Below are positions 22,979 through 37,900 of a DNA stretch of 64,000 nucleotides, piece after piece. The notes beneath the pieces are model-generated. The model did no database searches. It saw only the letters and a list, made by a program, of their open reading frames with translations, and was not told where the DNA came from. This DNA is from Strigamia acuminata (lineage: Eukaryota; Arthropoda; Chilopoda; Geophilomorpha; Linotaeniidae): assembly GCA_949358305.1 (NCBI GenBank), contig OX442314.1, forward strand, positions 44,214,581 through 44,278,580, written 5' to 3'. The position numbers and the translations under genes are program-made. The stretch's first letter is position 1, and every line of letters starts with the position of its first letter.

Positions 22979-25900
22979 ATGTCGAAAGAAGACGAATCGG
23001 AGATGGAGACGGAGTCGGACGACGAGGACGAGTGTCTGGCGGATTACTACAACACGGGTTTGGACGAGTGCGAGATGGACCAGAACGAGGGGCGCTTCGA
23101 CTCCGAGTACTTCGAGTTCGAGTGTTTGACCATCGAGGATGTGGAGAAATTGTTGAACGAAAGTGTGGAGACTTTGTGCAATAGTTTGCACGTTGCGCCG
23201 TCGCTGGCGAAGGTTTTGCTGCACACGCACCAGTGGGCCGTCGAGGAGGTCGTGCAAGGGTATTTTGGAGTTTTTAGTTTGTGGTTTGGTTGATTGGTGG
23301 AGGTTTTTTGTTTTTGTTTTTGTTTTTGTTTTGTTTGATTTGATTTTTTTTTTTGGAATTTTAGATACAATAAAGACTCGGAGCAGTTGTTGATCGATTC
23401 GCGGATTAAACCGTTGGCTTCGGCCGAAGTAAATTTACAGGTGTTGAATTTTGTGATTTTTTTTGGTGGTTTTGGTGGTTTTTGTTGAGTTTTTGTGGTT
23501 TTTTTTTTTAAGGGATTCTTGTGTTTTTTTTGGGGGGATTTTGTGACTTTTTGGGGATTTTTGGTTTTTTGTGGGATTTTGGTGATTTTTTGGGGGAGTT
23601 TTTGATATTTTTTGGTTTATTTTTCGTGATTTTTGTAAATTTTTGCAACTTTTTGATTTTTTGTGATATTTTTTAATTTTTTTAATTTTTTTTTGTTTAT
23701 TTTGTGATTTTTGTGATTTTTTGTGAATTTTTAAGATTTTTGTAGTGATTTTTTAAGATTTTTCTTGCGTTTTTTTTTTAGGATTTTGTGACTTTTTGAG
23801 ATTTTTGGTTTCTTTGTTTTTTTTTTTAGGATTTTTTGGTTTGTTTTATTTTTTTGGGGATTTTTTTGTGGGATTTTGGTCAATATTTTGAGGGATTTTT
23901 GATATTTTTTGGGCGATTTTTGATATTTTTTGGGCGATTATTGATATTTTTTGGGCGATTTTTGATATTTTTTGGCCAATTTTTTATATTTTTTGGTTTT
24001 TTTTGTGATTTTTGTGATTTTTTGTGATATTTTTTGAGATTTTTGTAAATTTTTAAGATTTTTAAAATGATTTTTAAAATGATTTTTTTCATTTGCATAA
24101 TTTTTTCTTCCTAATTTCAGCTAATTTTTTGTAAATTTAAAAAAAAAATTAAATCCCGATTATTTTTCCCCTCAGATTTTCAAAGGCAACCGCTTTCTCC
24201 AGTGCCCCGTCTGCGTGGACTCTGTCACCATCGACGAATTCCGTCACCTCGAATGCGGACATTTATTCTGCATCTCCTGCTGGGTCTCCCACTTCGAGAC
24301 CCAACTCGTGCAGGGCATTTCCACCGGCATGGAATGCATGGCAAACGATTGCAGGATCCTCGTGCCTGAAGATTTCGCCTTGAACGTTCTAACCAGATCG
24401 AATCGGAGAGAGAAATATCAACAATTTGTATTCAGTGATTACGTCAAGGTCGGCCACTCCATTCCATTCAAACCAATTGTGTTTTCCGATGCAATGTTTT
24501 CATTTTTATTTCCGTTTTGTTTCCTAGTCTCATCCGCAGCTTAGGTTTTGTCCGGGGCCCAATTGTAGCGTTGTAATTCGTGCGAAAGAAGCAAAGAGTA
24601 AACGGGTTACTTGCAGCGAGTGTAAAACTATATTTTGGTACACAAGCAGTGAATTTTTTTATTATTTTAATTTAATTTTTTTAATTTTTTTATTATTGTA
24701 AATTAATTTTTAAAAATTTTTTTTTTTTTTTTGCAGTTTTAAATGCGGGACTGATTATCATGCACCGACCGACTGCTCTACAATCAAAAAATGGCTGACG
24801 AAATGCGCCGATGATTCGGAAACTGCAAATTATATCAGTGCACACACCAAAGATGTAATTTTTTTTTGTTTTTAATTTGCGAAAAAGTGCTCGTTTTTTG
24901 GGATGTTTAGGACGAAAAATGCGTTTTATAAGTGAAAATATTTTGGTTTTTGGGTGAGAAAAGTAAATTTTGGACCGGAAATTTAAGCGCGTAGTGATTT
25001 TTACTTAAGAAAAATTGGATTTTTATTAGCATAAAAGGTTTTTAAATCATTTTTAGCAACTTAAATGTATTTCTAGTTGCAAAATCGACATTTTTTAATG
25101 CGTAATCGACATTTTTTGTGACAAAATTGACATTTTTGAGACAAAATTGACATTTTTGAGACAAAATTGACATTTTTGAGACAAAATTGACATTTTTGAG
25201 ACGAAATTGACATTTTTGAGACAAAATTGACATTTTTGAGACAAAATTAACATTTTTGAGACAAAATTGACATTTTTGCGACAAAATTGACATTTTGATT
25301 TTTGAGACAAAATTGACATTTTTTAGAGACAAATTTGACATTTTTAAAAGACAAAATTGATATTTTTGACTCAAAATTGACATTTTTAACCCAAAATTGA
25401 CATTTTTACCCAAAATTGACATTTTTAACTCAAAATTGACATTTTTTAGAGACAAAATTGACATTATTTAGAGACAAAATTGATATTTTTGACTCAAAAT
25501 TGATATTATTTAGAGACAAAATTGATATTTTTGACTCAAAATTGATATTTTTGACTCAAAATTGATATTTTTGACTCAAAATTGATATTTTTGACTCAAA
25601 ATTGATATTTTTGACTCAAAATTGATATTTTTGACTCAAAATTGATATTTTTGACTCAAAATTGATATTTTTGACTCAAAATTGATATTTTTGACTCAAA
25701 ATTGATATTTTTGACTCAAAATTGATATTTTTGACTCAAAATTGATATTTTTGACTCAAAATTGATATTTTTGACTCAAAATTGATATTTTTGACTCAAA
25801 ATTGATATTTTTGACTCAAAATTGATATTTTTGACTCAAAATTGATATTTTTGACTCAAAATTGATATTTTTGACTCAAAATTGATATTTTTGACTCAAA

Positions 25901-28900
25901 ATTGATATTTTTGACTCAAAATTGATATTTTTGACTCAAAATTGATATTTTTGACTCAAAATTGACATTTTTAACCCAAAATTGATATTTTTACCCAAAA
26001 TTGACATTTTTAACTCAAAATTTACATTTTTAACCCAAAATTGACATTTTTAACCCAAAATTGACACTTTTTAAGCAAAATCTACATTTTATAATGCAAA
26101 ATCTACATTTTATAATGCAAAATATACATTTTATAATGCAAAATATTCATTTTATAATGCAAAATCCAAATTTTTATTGCAAAATCCACATTTTTAACGC
26201 AAAATCCACATTTTTGAACAGAAAATCCACATTTTTAATTCAAAAATGATGTTACACTTGTCTCTAATCAATTTCTAAATTATAATAACTCCATTTCAGT
26301 GTCCAAAATGCCATATCTGTATTGAAAAAAATGGCGGGTGTAACCACATGCAATGTTACAACTGCAAGCAAGATTTCTGTTGGATGTGTCTCGGCGACTG
26401 GAAGGCGCACGGGAGCGAGTACTACGAGTGCAGCAGATACAAAGTCAACCCGAACGTAACGCTCGAATCCGAACACGTTCAAGCGCGCGAAGCGCTCAAA
26501 AAATACCTCTTCTACTTCGAACGGGTAAAACGAAACGAGAAAACCAAAATCCCTCATTTTTTTAATTTTTAATTAATTTTGCAGTGGGAAAATCATTCGA
26601 AAAGTCTCCGCTTGGAGGAACACACGTTGGAGAAGATCAAGAACCGAACTCAAGAGAAAGTGATGAAGAACGAAGGAACGTGGATCGACTGGCAATATTT
26701 GTTCCACGCCGCTTCGTTGCTCGCCAAGTGTCGTTACACGTTGCAGTACACGTATCCGTACGCGTACTTCATGGAGCCCGGGCCCAGGAAGGAGTTGTTC
26801 GAGTACCAACAGGCGCAACTCGAGGCAGAGATCGAGAATTTGTCGTGGAAGATCGAAAGAGCGGAGACCACCGATAGAGGAGTGAGTTTTTTTGCGATTT
26901 TTTTCTCGTTCGAGTGCAGCGCTGTGGCACTTAGTGAGGTTTTAGGGGTCCATGGAGGATGAAATGTTGTCGTTTGGAGTTGTGTTGTGGCATTCGGTTT
27001 TTTAATCCGGGTAGATTTGGATATTTCCATAAGAATTTGTTGTTGGTCTGTAATAATATTTTCTACAATGTAAATTTTTGGGCAATAATTCACGGTTTTA
27101 GTTGTTTTTAGTGCCAAAAATACCGGTTTCAGTGTCAAAAATGCGGGTTTTAGTGCAAAAAATGCCGTTTTTAGTGCAAAAATGCCGTTTTTCGCGCAAA
27201 AATGCCGTTTTTCGTGCAAAAATGCCGTTTTTCCTGCAAAAATGCCGTTTTTCGTGCAAAAGATGTCGTTTTTCGTGCAAAATCGCCGTTTTTCGTGCAA
27301 TCACGCCGTTTTTCGTGCAAAAATGCCGTTTTTCGTGCAAAAATGCCGTTTTTCGTGCAAAAATGCCGTTTTTCGTGCAAAAATGCCGTTTTTCGTGCAA
27401 AAATGCCGTTTTTCGTGCAAACATGCACGTTTTTCGTTCGGAAATGCACGTTTTGAGTGCAGAAATGCACGTTTTTAGTGCAGAAAGTTTACTTTTCAAT
27501 GCAAGAATGCAATTTTTACATGTAAATTTGCACTAATTTTCTGCAGAATATTTTTTTTTTAGTTTAAAAATTTTTTTTTTTTATTCAGAATGGATATTTT
27601 TTGTTCAAACGCTTCTATTTGTTCAAAAATGCATTTATTTGTTCAAAAATGCATTTATTTGTTCAAAAATGCATTTATTTGTTCAAAAATGCATTTATTT
27701 GTTCAAAAATGCATTTGTCACGGGCACGTCTACCCGCCTATTTTTATTTTAGAATAACCCAATCTTATTTCTTATAATATTTTCTTGTTTCTCTCACTCG
27801 TGATGATTCATCTCGCTTACTCATCTTCAGTTAATGAATGCGCAATCTGGATGATGCGCATATCATTATTTCTACAATTGAACTCTTATTTTCACCTTTC
27901 CACCCCCTTCTCTAATTGATCTGACCAGTCACATGACTGAGTCTTCTTCTTTCCAATCATCCTAAGTTTAATCACTTCTTCTTATGCTCTCTACTGGATA
28001 ACACCATTCTCCTTTAGTAACATTTAGATTTAGTCCTCTATTATTTGCGCCTTCAATAAGCGCTCCTACATCTAACCCTATTGCGCTATTTTCCAAGCCG
28101 ACATCTTTTATATTATCACTGCCCGATGATATCCCCTTCCCACTTTAGGTTTATATCATCGTGCTTCCATTCTTTTATGCCTACAAACACCCGTCGTAAG
28201 CAAGGAACTGTCCAATATAAATTATGTTAGTCAAACGCGAGTATTAGGTTTCCTGAGTTTCTGGATGTCCACATTTGAAGGAAACAACGTTTAGGGAAAT
28301 CTACGAACTTTGCCCATTACTATTGCGCGAATTAGTTTTTGCGCGATATTGTTTAGAATTAATTATACCAACAGAATTAATCGTGACAACATGGCGAGCC
28401 TGACAGGATCCTCGCTTATTTAGGCTGAAAACGCGCAAGAAAGTTAAGTTTTCGTTTAAATTATTAATCATTCTCATTATTTTTTTCATCATGTCGAATG
28501 AGTTGGGAAACGGTGAGGAAAACCCCGCCGTACGAGACCCCTTTGATTTGGACGAGCTGGCTTCGTCTCTCGACTGGCAGCGTTATGAGCGTTTAAGGCG
28601 AACACGAGCGGAGCAAAGTGAGTTATTGATAACCATTGCAAATTCAATGCCGTCAACATTCCGTGACAACATGTCGGCTCAAATACCTGGCGTGAACATT
28701 TCTGCGCCAACGACAGTTGCCACGTCAACACCAGCATATCAGCTCGTGCCTCCAGCCTTCTTCACTCCTGGCACGTCAGGAATATCAATGAATCCGACGA
28801 TTTTACATTCCGAAGCTTTATTGATGTGTGATATTCGTAATCAGTTTTTCGTTCAGGCACAGGGATTACTCAAAGAAATGCGAAGCATTTACCAACAAGG

Positions 28901-31900
28901 CACCAGCCCTCCACATCCAACGACACCCCCGTCAGAGGATGGTGGGTCCTCTCATGGATCCATAAGGGTAAAAGGCAATTCGGCACCATTAGGAAATGAA
29001 CTTTCCACGGAAGTTCCTCATTGTGGAGGAGCAAGCCACCAACAACAGTTTGCGCCCACCACCATCACTGCGCAACCGACGTTTACAACTACAACGCCAC
29101 CGGTAATGACGCAGGCCACTACTTTTACTCAATGTCCGTCCGTGGCATCACAAATTATGGATTCAACAAAAGCCAATCAGCAGGTGATGAATTCTTTATT
29201 ATGTGCCAAAATTAACAACCCAGGGCACCCATCCGGAGTAAGGGCCCAATTGTCTCTACCATCAATACGAGTGAGACGAGAAGACTCTTCCCGAGGATAT
29301 AACAATAATAAGGAAAAACTCCCACGTTTCGACCCTGAGAAGGCCACACTTGACTCTGTTAATTTGTTTCTTGCGCAATTATTTGCGCATATGTATTCCA
29401 CCCGCATGCCCGAGGAAGAGTATTTAAAAGTGAATATAATTCAAGCAACCCGCAACAAGGCGCAACGTTGGTGGCTCGCATTAAAACCAAAACCCAAAAC
29501 TTGGATTGAGTTCGAGATATTGTTTCGTAAGGCATTCTCCATGAATTCAGCGGCAGCTAATGTGAAAATTGCAAATCGAAAGCAACGCAGTGGAGAGTCC
29601 ACCATGACTTTTCTCAGCGAAATAATTTATTATTTAGAAATTGCAGGCTACACAGACCCTGGATTACAATGGGAGAAGGCACAGAACATGCTGCTGTCTG
29701 ACGTCGTCCAACTTTTGAGAACAATGCACGTCAAAACTATCGACGAAGCCATTCAAATAGGAAACGACGTAGACAATCGATTACTACTCGACTCTCATCG
29801 CAAAACTGAGTATAAACATTTGGGTCTCGTTGATCAGTTTGCACCTCTTTCAGAAGTAAACCCCTCATCCCCCACCGTGTTGAAATCCGTGGATAAGTCC
29901 AGAGGTGAAGCCGAATCTAAAACCTCCACGTCCCACGACGCCAAACGTTTTACGCGCTATCGTAAACAACAGCTTATGTTAGAACTAGCTGCGTTGGAAG
30001 CCCGACCCGAGCAACCTTCGCCGCCACAGGAGCCAAGTTCAAGTAGCAGCAGTGAGTCGGAATCGGAAGTGGAAACCAAAAAGAGTTCTGTCGCCGGAGC
30101 CGCGCAAAAGGTGAACATTTCAGTAAATTCAACCACAATCGCGCCCCCTGCAGATCTCCCAAAGGACCATGTCTGTTCTACCTCTGTTGTTACATTTGCG
30201 CCATCACCAAAACCTCCAACAAGCGTCAAGTTTCCCGAAAAAGGTGCGGCTTGGCGCAAAACGAGAAAGGATTGGTGGTACATGATTGATAACACTACTT
30301 GGCGTCCCATTTGTCCTGTGTGCTATAAAGTTTTCGAGAGGCAGGAAAACTCCGACGGCCTGAAGTTCCCACGACCGGCGGAGCCAGGCCGCAAGTAAAT
30401 CAACCGGTCTCCACAAGCGTAAAACGTGTGGAATCAACAAGACGTGCTTCACCCGACATAATCCTTGACGAGAACATTTCCGATAGGATAATTCCAACAA
30501 CAACTACTTCTTCTACCACTCCTAGTGAGTCTAAACCAGGAATTAGTGTTGTATCGTCCACACCTCCATCTTCATCACCGATAGTGACGAATCAACGGAA
30601 AACTTCAGTTTTGCAACCTGTGGCTTTCCAACTAGCATCTGGACCTGTTTCAAAGTCGACAGCCTTGCAAGCTGCGACTGCACAGAAACAAATCACCAAG
30701 AATGTGAGTAAAAACTTTAAAATACCCCTTATTAAGCCTACTTCCAGTGTCAATTCAGCGGAAGCACCCAAGGAAGTGATCGCTCCAATGAAGGTATCTT
30801 TTGTCATGTTGACCTCGGAGGAGCTTAAAGAATCTCAAGAGCCAATTATTGAGATAACACGCGCCGATAGATTGCGCAGAGAAGCTCCATGCGTAAAAAT
30901 ATCTTGGGCAAATGTGTCATTTACCGCGCTTTTAGATTCAGGTGCCCAAACTTGCATCATGAGCGAGGAATTATTTCAACAACTTCACGAAAAAATGGGA
31001 CTCGAATTTATTAATTTACATGAAAAAGTACAGGTCGCATCCGGACACGTGGTTACTGCTTCAAAATCAGTGACGCTTGCGTTGCGAGCGCCGTTAGGAG
31101 TGGTGAAATTCGTGTGTTTAGTGTTGCCTGATGCCAAAAATGACTTGATCCTCGGACGAGACTTTAACCAAGCAGTCGGAGCCACCATCGATCATGGAAG
31201 GAGCCAGTGGAGCTTGGCTGGCTCAGACGAAATTCGTAAATTCGTGACCTATGAAGACGCCAAAAAATCCGAGTCCATCCTCGTATTTCCAATGGCACCG
31301 GAGGAACTGGATAAATCAGCAACTCCGCCAGTTAAAATAAGTGAGATTGTTCCAAATAAAATACTCAAGAAGCCTGCGCCACCCAGTGACATTAACTGTG
31401 TGCTGCTGTTACACCAACCATTGAAAAATGAGGTTTTTGAGTATCCAAACGACGACTCACAAAGACAAGTAAAGACAATTAGGCATCGCAGTCGAACCAC
31501 GTGGTCGAATGTTTGGTCACCGAAACGAAAGGAAACTTCGAGAACTTCGAGTAAAGTGAAAAAGACAATCTCTCGTAAGTTGACTTTAAGCCAATTTCGT
31601 CGATTGCGTCGCCTTCGTCATAAATTGAATGTTATTCGTCCCATCGCCAAACAATTGATTGCGCAACGAGCCAAAGACATTAACGACAAAAAGAAGTTAA
31701 TTAACGACTCCAGAACAACTGCGCAACCTACTAATGGTGAGAACGACTCAAATTCAAATGTTTACAACATCAACTTTTTGCAGTACCAACCTAGTGAGAA
31801 TCCGACCGATCTCGATTGGATTTATCACCAGTTATGGAACCATCTGACTGTTACGCAAATCAAACTACTAATTGAAACTTTGCAGCCAATTTCACAGATT

Positions 31901-34900
31901 TTCCGTGAGGAAATCGGTTTATGTAATAATACGGAATATGAAGTTAATCTGAAACCAGATTTTCGTCCGATCCATGTTCCAGTACGCCCCGTAAACCCTG
32001 CGAAAAAGGCAATTATTGACAAGTACATTGACAAGAAACTTCAACAAGGCATAATTCGCCGTTCACAAAGTGATTGCGCCGTCGCCCCAGTGGTCGTACC
32101 CAAAAAGACCGGGGAATGGAGGACAGCAATGGACTTCAGACCCATTAATGCGCAAACAATTCCGGATGTGTATCCACTTCCGGACATAGACAATATATTT
32201 GCGTATTTAGGTGGTGCACATTGGTTCTCGATAATCGACGGGCGCGAGGCCTTTCACCAAATTGGAGTGCGCAAGGGAGATGAGCGATTCTTGGCCTTCA
32301 TAACACACCGAGGACTGTTCGAATACGTTCGTATGCCCTTTGGCCCCATCAACGGTCCTGCAACACTCCAAAGAGCGATGAATAAGACTTTGGCCAAATA
32401 TTTATATAAATTCGTATTTGTATACATTGATGATGTTATTATTTTTAGCAAAACATTTGAGGAGCATGTTCAACATTTGCGCCTCGTTTTGGAGGAATTA
32501 TTTAATGCCGGTTTCACCATGAACGCCAACAAGACCGAGCTCTGTCAACAGCGCCTCGAAGTTTTGGGCCACATCGTGGAATCTGGTCAGATTTCTCCAA
32601 ATCCGAAAAAAGTGTCAGCTATCCAAAACTATCCTGCGCCAACAAATTTGCGCGAGTTACAACGTTTCAAAGGTATGGTGGGTTATTATCAATCTTTTAT
32701 TGCGAACTTTTCCAAGACAAGTGAGGTATTCCGACCACTACTCAAAAAAGATGCTGTTTGGCATTGGAACGAAGCGCAACAGGAAGCTTTTGATTATCTT
32801 AAAGATCAAATAGCGACTCCAACGCTAAAAAGACGTTTTCCCAGCTGGAAAAAGCCATTCATCCTTCAAACAGATGCAAGCTACTCCGGTTTGGGGTCGG
32901 CTTTAATGCAATTAAATGACGCAGGAGAAAGGATACCGATAGCTTTTGCTTCTCGTGCACTTAACAGTGCTGAAAAAAACTATAATGTGACTGAAATTGA
33001 GTGCCTAGCAGCCGTGTGGGCGGTGAAACGTTTCCGCGCTTATTTAGAAATGATGCCATTTTATTTAGAGAGTGATCATCGTTCTTTGAAGTGGTTATTT
33101 CAACAAAGAGAACCAACTGGCCGACTTGCTCGTTGGGTACTCTCACTAAGCGAATACAAATTCACTTTCCTGCACTGCTCAGGATGCAAAAATCGAGTGG
33201 CCGACGCACTAAGCAGAGCACCAGTCGATCCACCCGAACACGACGAGGAAGATGACAGCCCACTCGTCGATGAAGCCTGCTATACAGCATACTTTGATGA
33301 CTGTAATCAGTGGCCAGTATTGTCCATAATTACTGAGTTGCCAAAAGACATTAATAGACAATTTAAGAAAATGTTCAAAGATAAATTCGTTAAATCAACT
33401 TTAATTTCAGCCATTTCACCAACTAAACAAAAGAAAGGAAAAAGGAAATCCCTCATTCCTCGTCGAATTACAACGACCACTACACCATCCAATGCGCCAA
33501 CTCAAATTGCGCAACCCACTTCAACAGCTGCGTCAACTCCAGTTGCGCAACCAACTCAACAAACAACTCCAGTTACATTACCAGTAATTTCACCTAATTC
33601 TCCATCGGTTCGTGTTTCAGTGCCACTTCGTGCGCGCAGACAACATTCGTTGATTCCAATATTGACGAAGAAAAGAGGACGACCACGTAAAATTATGATA
33701 ATTCCAGTGCTCTCCCCTCGCGCCAAACGTGCTATTGCGACAAGAACTCGTGCTCGATTAAGGGACCCCACTTTAGTTCCGAAAATATCTCCGAAATTAC
33801 CAAGATATGGAGCTAATATAAAGAAATGGACATTTCCTAAGCTGCTGAAAGCACAGAGAATCGGAAAAGGCAAAAGGACGCCGAAAGCACCTCGTTCAGT
33901 GATTTCACCTATTCCCACAGCCCTTCCTAGTCCTATTCCTGTTCCGATTCCTGCTCCAACACCTCCTAACCAACCCAGTTCTCCAAGCAAATCAGAAGTT
34001 TCCATTCCTTCAGCACCAACTCCCCTCACTTCAAAACCAAAAGGAATACCCAAAAAGTCATCTGGGATTCCCTCTCATATTTTGCCTCCTCGTAAAAAAA
34101 TTATTTCCACACCAACTCCGGTTTCCAAAATACCAACTCCACCAATTCCTAGACCTAAAGGACGACCCCGAAAGTCAGCTGGAATTCCCTCTCATATTTT
34201 GCCACCAAAACCAAAACCTACACCAAAATCAACTCCTATCCAAATTCCAAATTTTCCAACACCTTCTCCCACACAAACCATCCCAATATCACAATCTCCT
34301 ATTCCTCCAACCTCTCCTGCGTCTTCGCCGTCAACGACAACTGATACAGCACCGACTGTGCCACCAGTGTTTGACCCCGGACCAGGGCCTTCTGGACACC
34401 AACTCCCCGATGGGTACCCTTCCGAGCCGGACTCCGACACGTCGTCATCCGACACAGACAGTTTTAGTCCGATTCGGGATTTTCCTTCGCCGGTAGAGTA
34501 TCCAGTGCCAAGAGGTGGAATGCCTCGAACTCCGACAAGACTGCGCCCGAGATCTGAACGAACATTTACAGAATCAGACAGAAGGCTCACTGAAGCGGAG
34601 CAACAGGCTGAATTGGAACACGATCCACCTATTGAACATCCACCATTTGAAATGCTTCCAGACGCCGCTGAAATAATAGCCGCACAGAGACAAGATCCGT
34701 GGTCGCGTGAGTTGATATACTACTTAACTGCTCAAATGCTGCCGGTCGATCCAGTCGAAGCTGCGCAAATTCAAAAAGGCGCGCAAAATTTTGGTATGCA
34801 TAAAGATATGTTGTGTCGTTTTCCACCAGTTCATATTAATGAAATACGCAAGAGGCGTCAAATTTATCTCCCCTTGGAATTGCGCGAACGATATTTCCGC

Positions 34901-37900
34901 GCAATGCATTACCCTCCAGTAGTGGGACACATGGGAAGAGAAAAAACACTCCATCGTTTAAAGACGCGTGTATATTGGCCCAAAATGAGAAAAGATGTTC
35001 AAACTTGGATTCAGGTTTGCGAGGCTTGTCAACGCGCGAAACCATTAAATCGCTTGCCTTATGGCAAAATGATAATGTCGAGAGCGCGCCACTTGTTCTC
35101 TGCAATATACATTGATTACTACGGCAAGAAACCACGTTCAGTGGGCGGCCATTGCTACGCCTTTGTAATGGTCGACTCAGCAAGTCGTTGGTTAGACGTA
35201 AGACTAACAGAAGATTCGACTATCGCAACTTCAGTTGCGCAAATTCAAAAATTTACGAAACGCTGGGGTTTCCCCAAAATCATTATCAGCGACAATGCCC
35301 CCGCATTCAGGTCACCTGAGTTTCGCAGCCAAATCCAGCAATTAGGTGCAGTAAACCGCTACACTGCAGCGTACCACCCCCAAGGCAATATTGCCGAACG
35401 CCTGAATCAATCCTTAAAAAACTGCATTTTAGCTTACATAGACGACCACGATCGATGGGATGTAAATATCGGCTATTTTGTTTTGGCAATCAATTCGGCG
35501 TACCAAATTTCATTAAAGTATTCTCCATTTAAGTTAGTTACAGGCCAAGAAGCCAGATTCCCTGGTGATATTGATAGTGACACAGATGACGGGGAACCTT
35601 TACCACCATCTGAGGCTGAAAACCTCCATGAGCAAATGCGCACCATGCGAGAAAGGGCGATGAACAATTTGCGCGAATCCCAGATCCGCCACAAAAAATG
35701 GTTCGATTTAAAACGTCGCGCTCATGACTTTCGCCCTGGCGATTGGGTGACGTTGCGCAATCGACAACCCTCTTCCGCCGACAGACAGTTTGCAGCAGGC
35801 TTACGCCAGCGAACTGAAGGAGTCTACATCATTCATAAATTGGTGGGCCCCAACACTGTTATCTTAATGGACCAAAATGGCAGAAAAACACAACCATACA
35901 ACGTTGTTGAACTCCGCCATTGGCATTTTGCGCAAGCTAATTTCCTAACTCTGAAAGATGTCGAAATCATCGACAAGCATGTCGAAAATTATACTGCTAA
36001 CACACTAGATATTTTCACTGCTTATTTTCTTTCTTTCAAATAATTTTTCTATTTATTTTTCACAAAAAAAAAAAAAAAAAAAAAACCAAAGTAATCCGGT
36101 GTAATTCCATCGTTACTTTAAAGGAAAATTCCATTTATGTTTTTATGTTTCTTTATTTTTAAATATTTTATGTTTTATGTTATTCGTTTTACGTTTCTTA
36201 TTTGTTCATTTCAAAATTGACTAAGTCCATTTCCAGTGAGGACAAAATTGCCCACTAGAGTGTGACACTTTTAACTGCATTTTCAAAACACCACGTGTTT
36301 AGATTATTTACTTTCCCAATTTATTATTTCTATTTAGTTATATGTACCTATGTGTGTCTAGATTTGCATATGCTAAACTTTCTCATTGAAGATCAATGTT
36401 AAAATTGACTATTCCTTCTAGAACATTCATTTACAATCTTTCGTTAACTTCCAATTCTTCACACTAGAGTACGTCGTTCTATTAAAACAGTTACGACTAT
36501 AGTCTCTAACACCCACACCTTATACCCATATGCTCATATGACACCTGTGTGAGAAAGTTCTCGAAGCGTTTGACACTTGTGCATTCTTCCCCTATGGATT
36601 AACTTCATGTGTTGATTTTCGTGTGTTGTGTTGTGTGCGCGTTCATAATTTGCGCAATTCTAATTGTAAGTAACGTTTGTGATATGTTCATTGTTTCAAT
36701 TTGTGTATATAACCCCAATGATTGAAATCAATTAGGCACAATTACATCTAGTTGAGACAACATGGCCGACAAACATGTGTGTCGTTGCAAGGAGGATTTT
36801 CCGGGCGAACCCTACCCGAAGAACTTTGCCGAACCGCCGCTCCACGCAGTCGGGCCGCCCAAATTTCCATGCTGGCATCCAAATGACCCCCGTGAACACA
36901 GCTATCCCAACTTCGAGATATGCCCGGTTTGTTCCGGATACGGGTACGAACTGGTTGTTTCAGGCGTGGATAAAACTTGCCGAGCGTGTGACGGGCGGGG
37001 TGATCTTCGACGCGGATTTCATCGTGTGTGGATGCGCCAGATTTATGGCTGGTGCCTGTTTCGTCGTGTGCAGGACAAAGTTTACCTAATCGGGGTGGAG
37101 TTTCCACAATTTCGGCCACCAAACGGTACACCAGCCATGGTGCAAAGATTCCGCGCCGGTCATTTTAAATATTGGCATCGACTCCAGCGAGAGGCAAGGC
37201 AGGCGAGAATCGTGCCTAGGAGTTGGATTTACCCGACAGCCGAGTTAATGCGCGTTACGTTTGCGCAAGTGCCAAATTTGCTCGCCGACGAAATCGCCGG
37301 TTTGGACCCGATGGACCAGGAGCAGCGGGAAGTGGACGAAGCGCAACCGACGTTGCCCCAATTCTTCCACAGCTTTCCTGGGACCGATGCGAGTCTTCAA
37401 GAGCAAATCAGCATTGCATTGGAATCGCTGGGAGACCTTGCCACTATCGACGACAACTCTGATACCGCGCTGCCATATTTTTACCAACGCAGGCCACCAT
37501 GCTCGATAAATCGAAATCCAAATCGAGAGCAACAATTAGCCATCAAGGTGCGCAACACTTTGGCAACCTCGTCATCGGCGCTCCCGCACGACCCAACTCG
37601 CGACACGGAGGCGGAACAATTCGTGCCCAGACCTTCGGCCGAGACGGTTGCCAAAGCAGCCGAAAAGATGGCGACGCTCACCATTTCCACCAAGGAGGAC
37701 ACCGAAAGTTTGTACTCTAATTCCACCGTGTCTAACGTTGAATTTTCAACTCCACCAACAGAAATGGCGCTACGACCAGTGCCACAACTGCAATTCATCC
37801 CTGAATCACCAGTGTTAGCGGACGATTCTGCGCAAGAAACATTGCGCAAAGAGAACATGGACGATTCTCAACAATCTATCTCAGCCGCTAGACTTCCGGA

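Noticed and set aside
25042-27536. Long open frames on both strands giving repetitive peptides
   Set aside because: They are translations of 20-bp minisatellites (20 is not a multiple of 3, so each frame cycles through 60 bp without stops). No codon bias, homology or splice signals.
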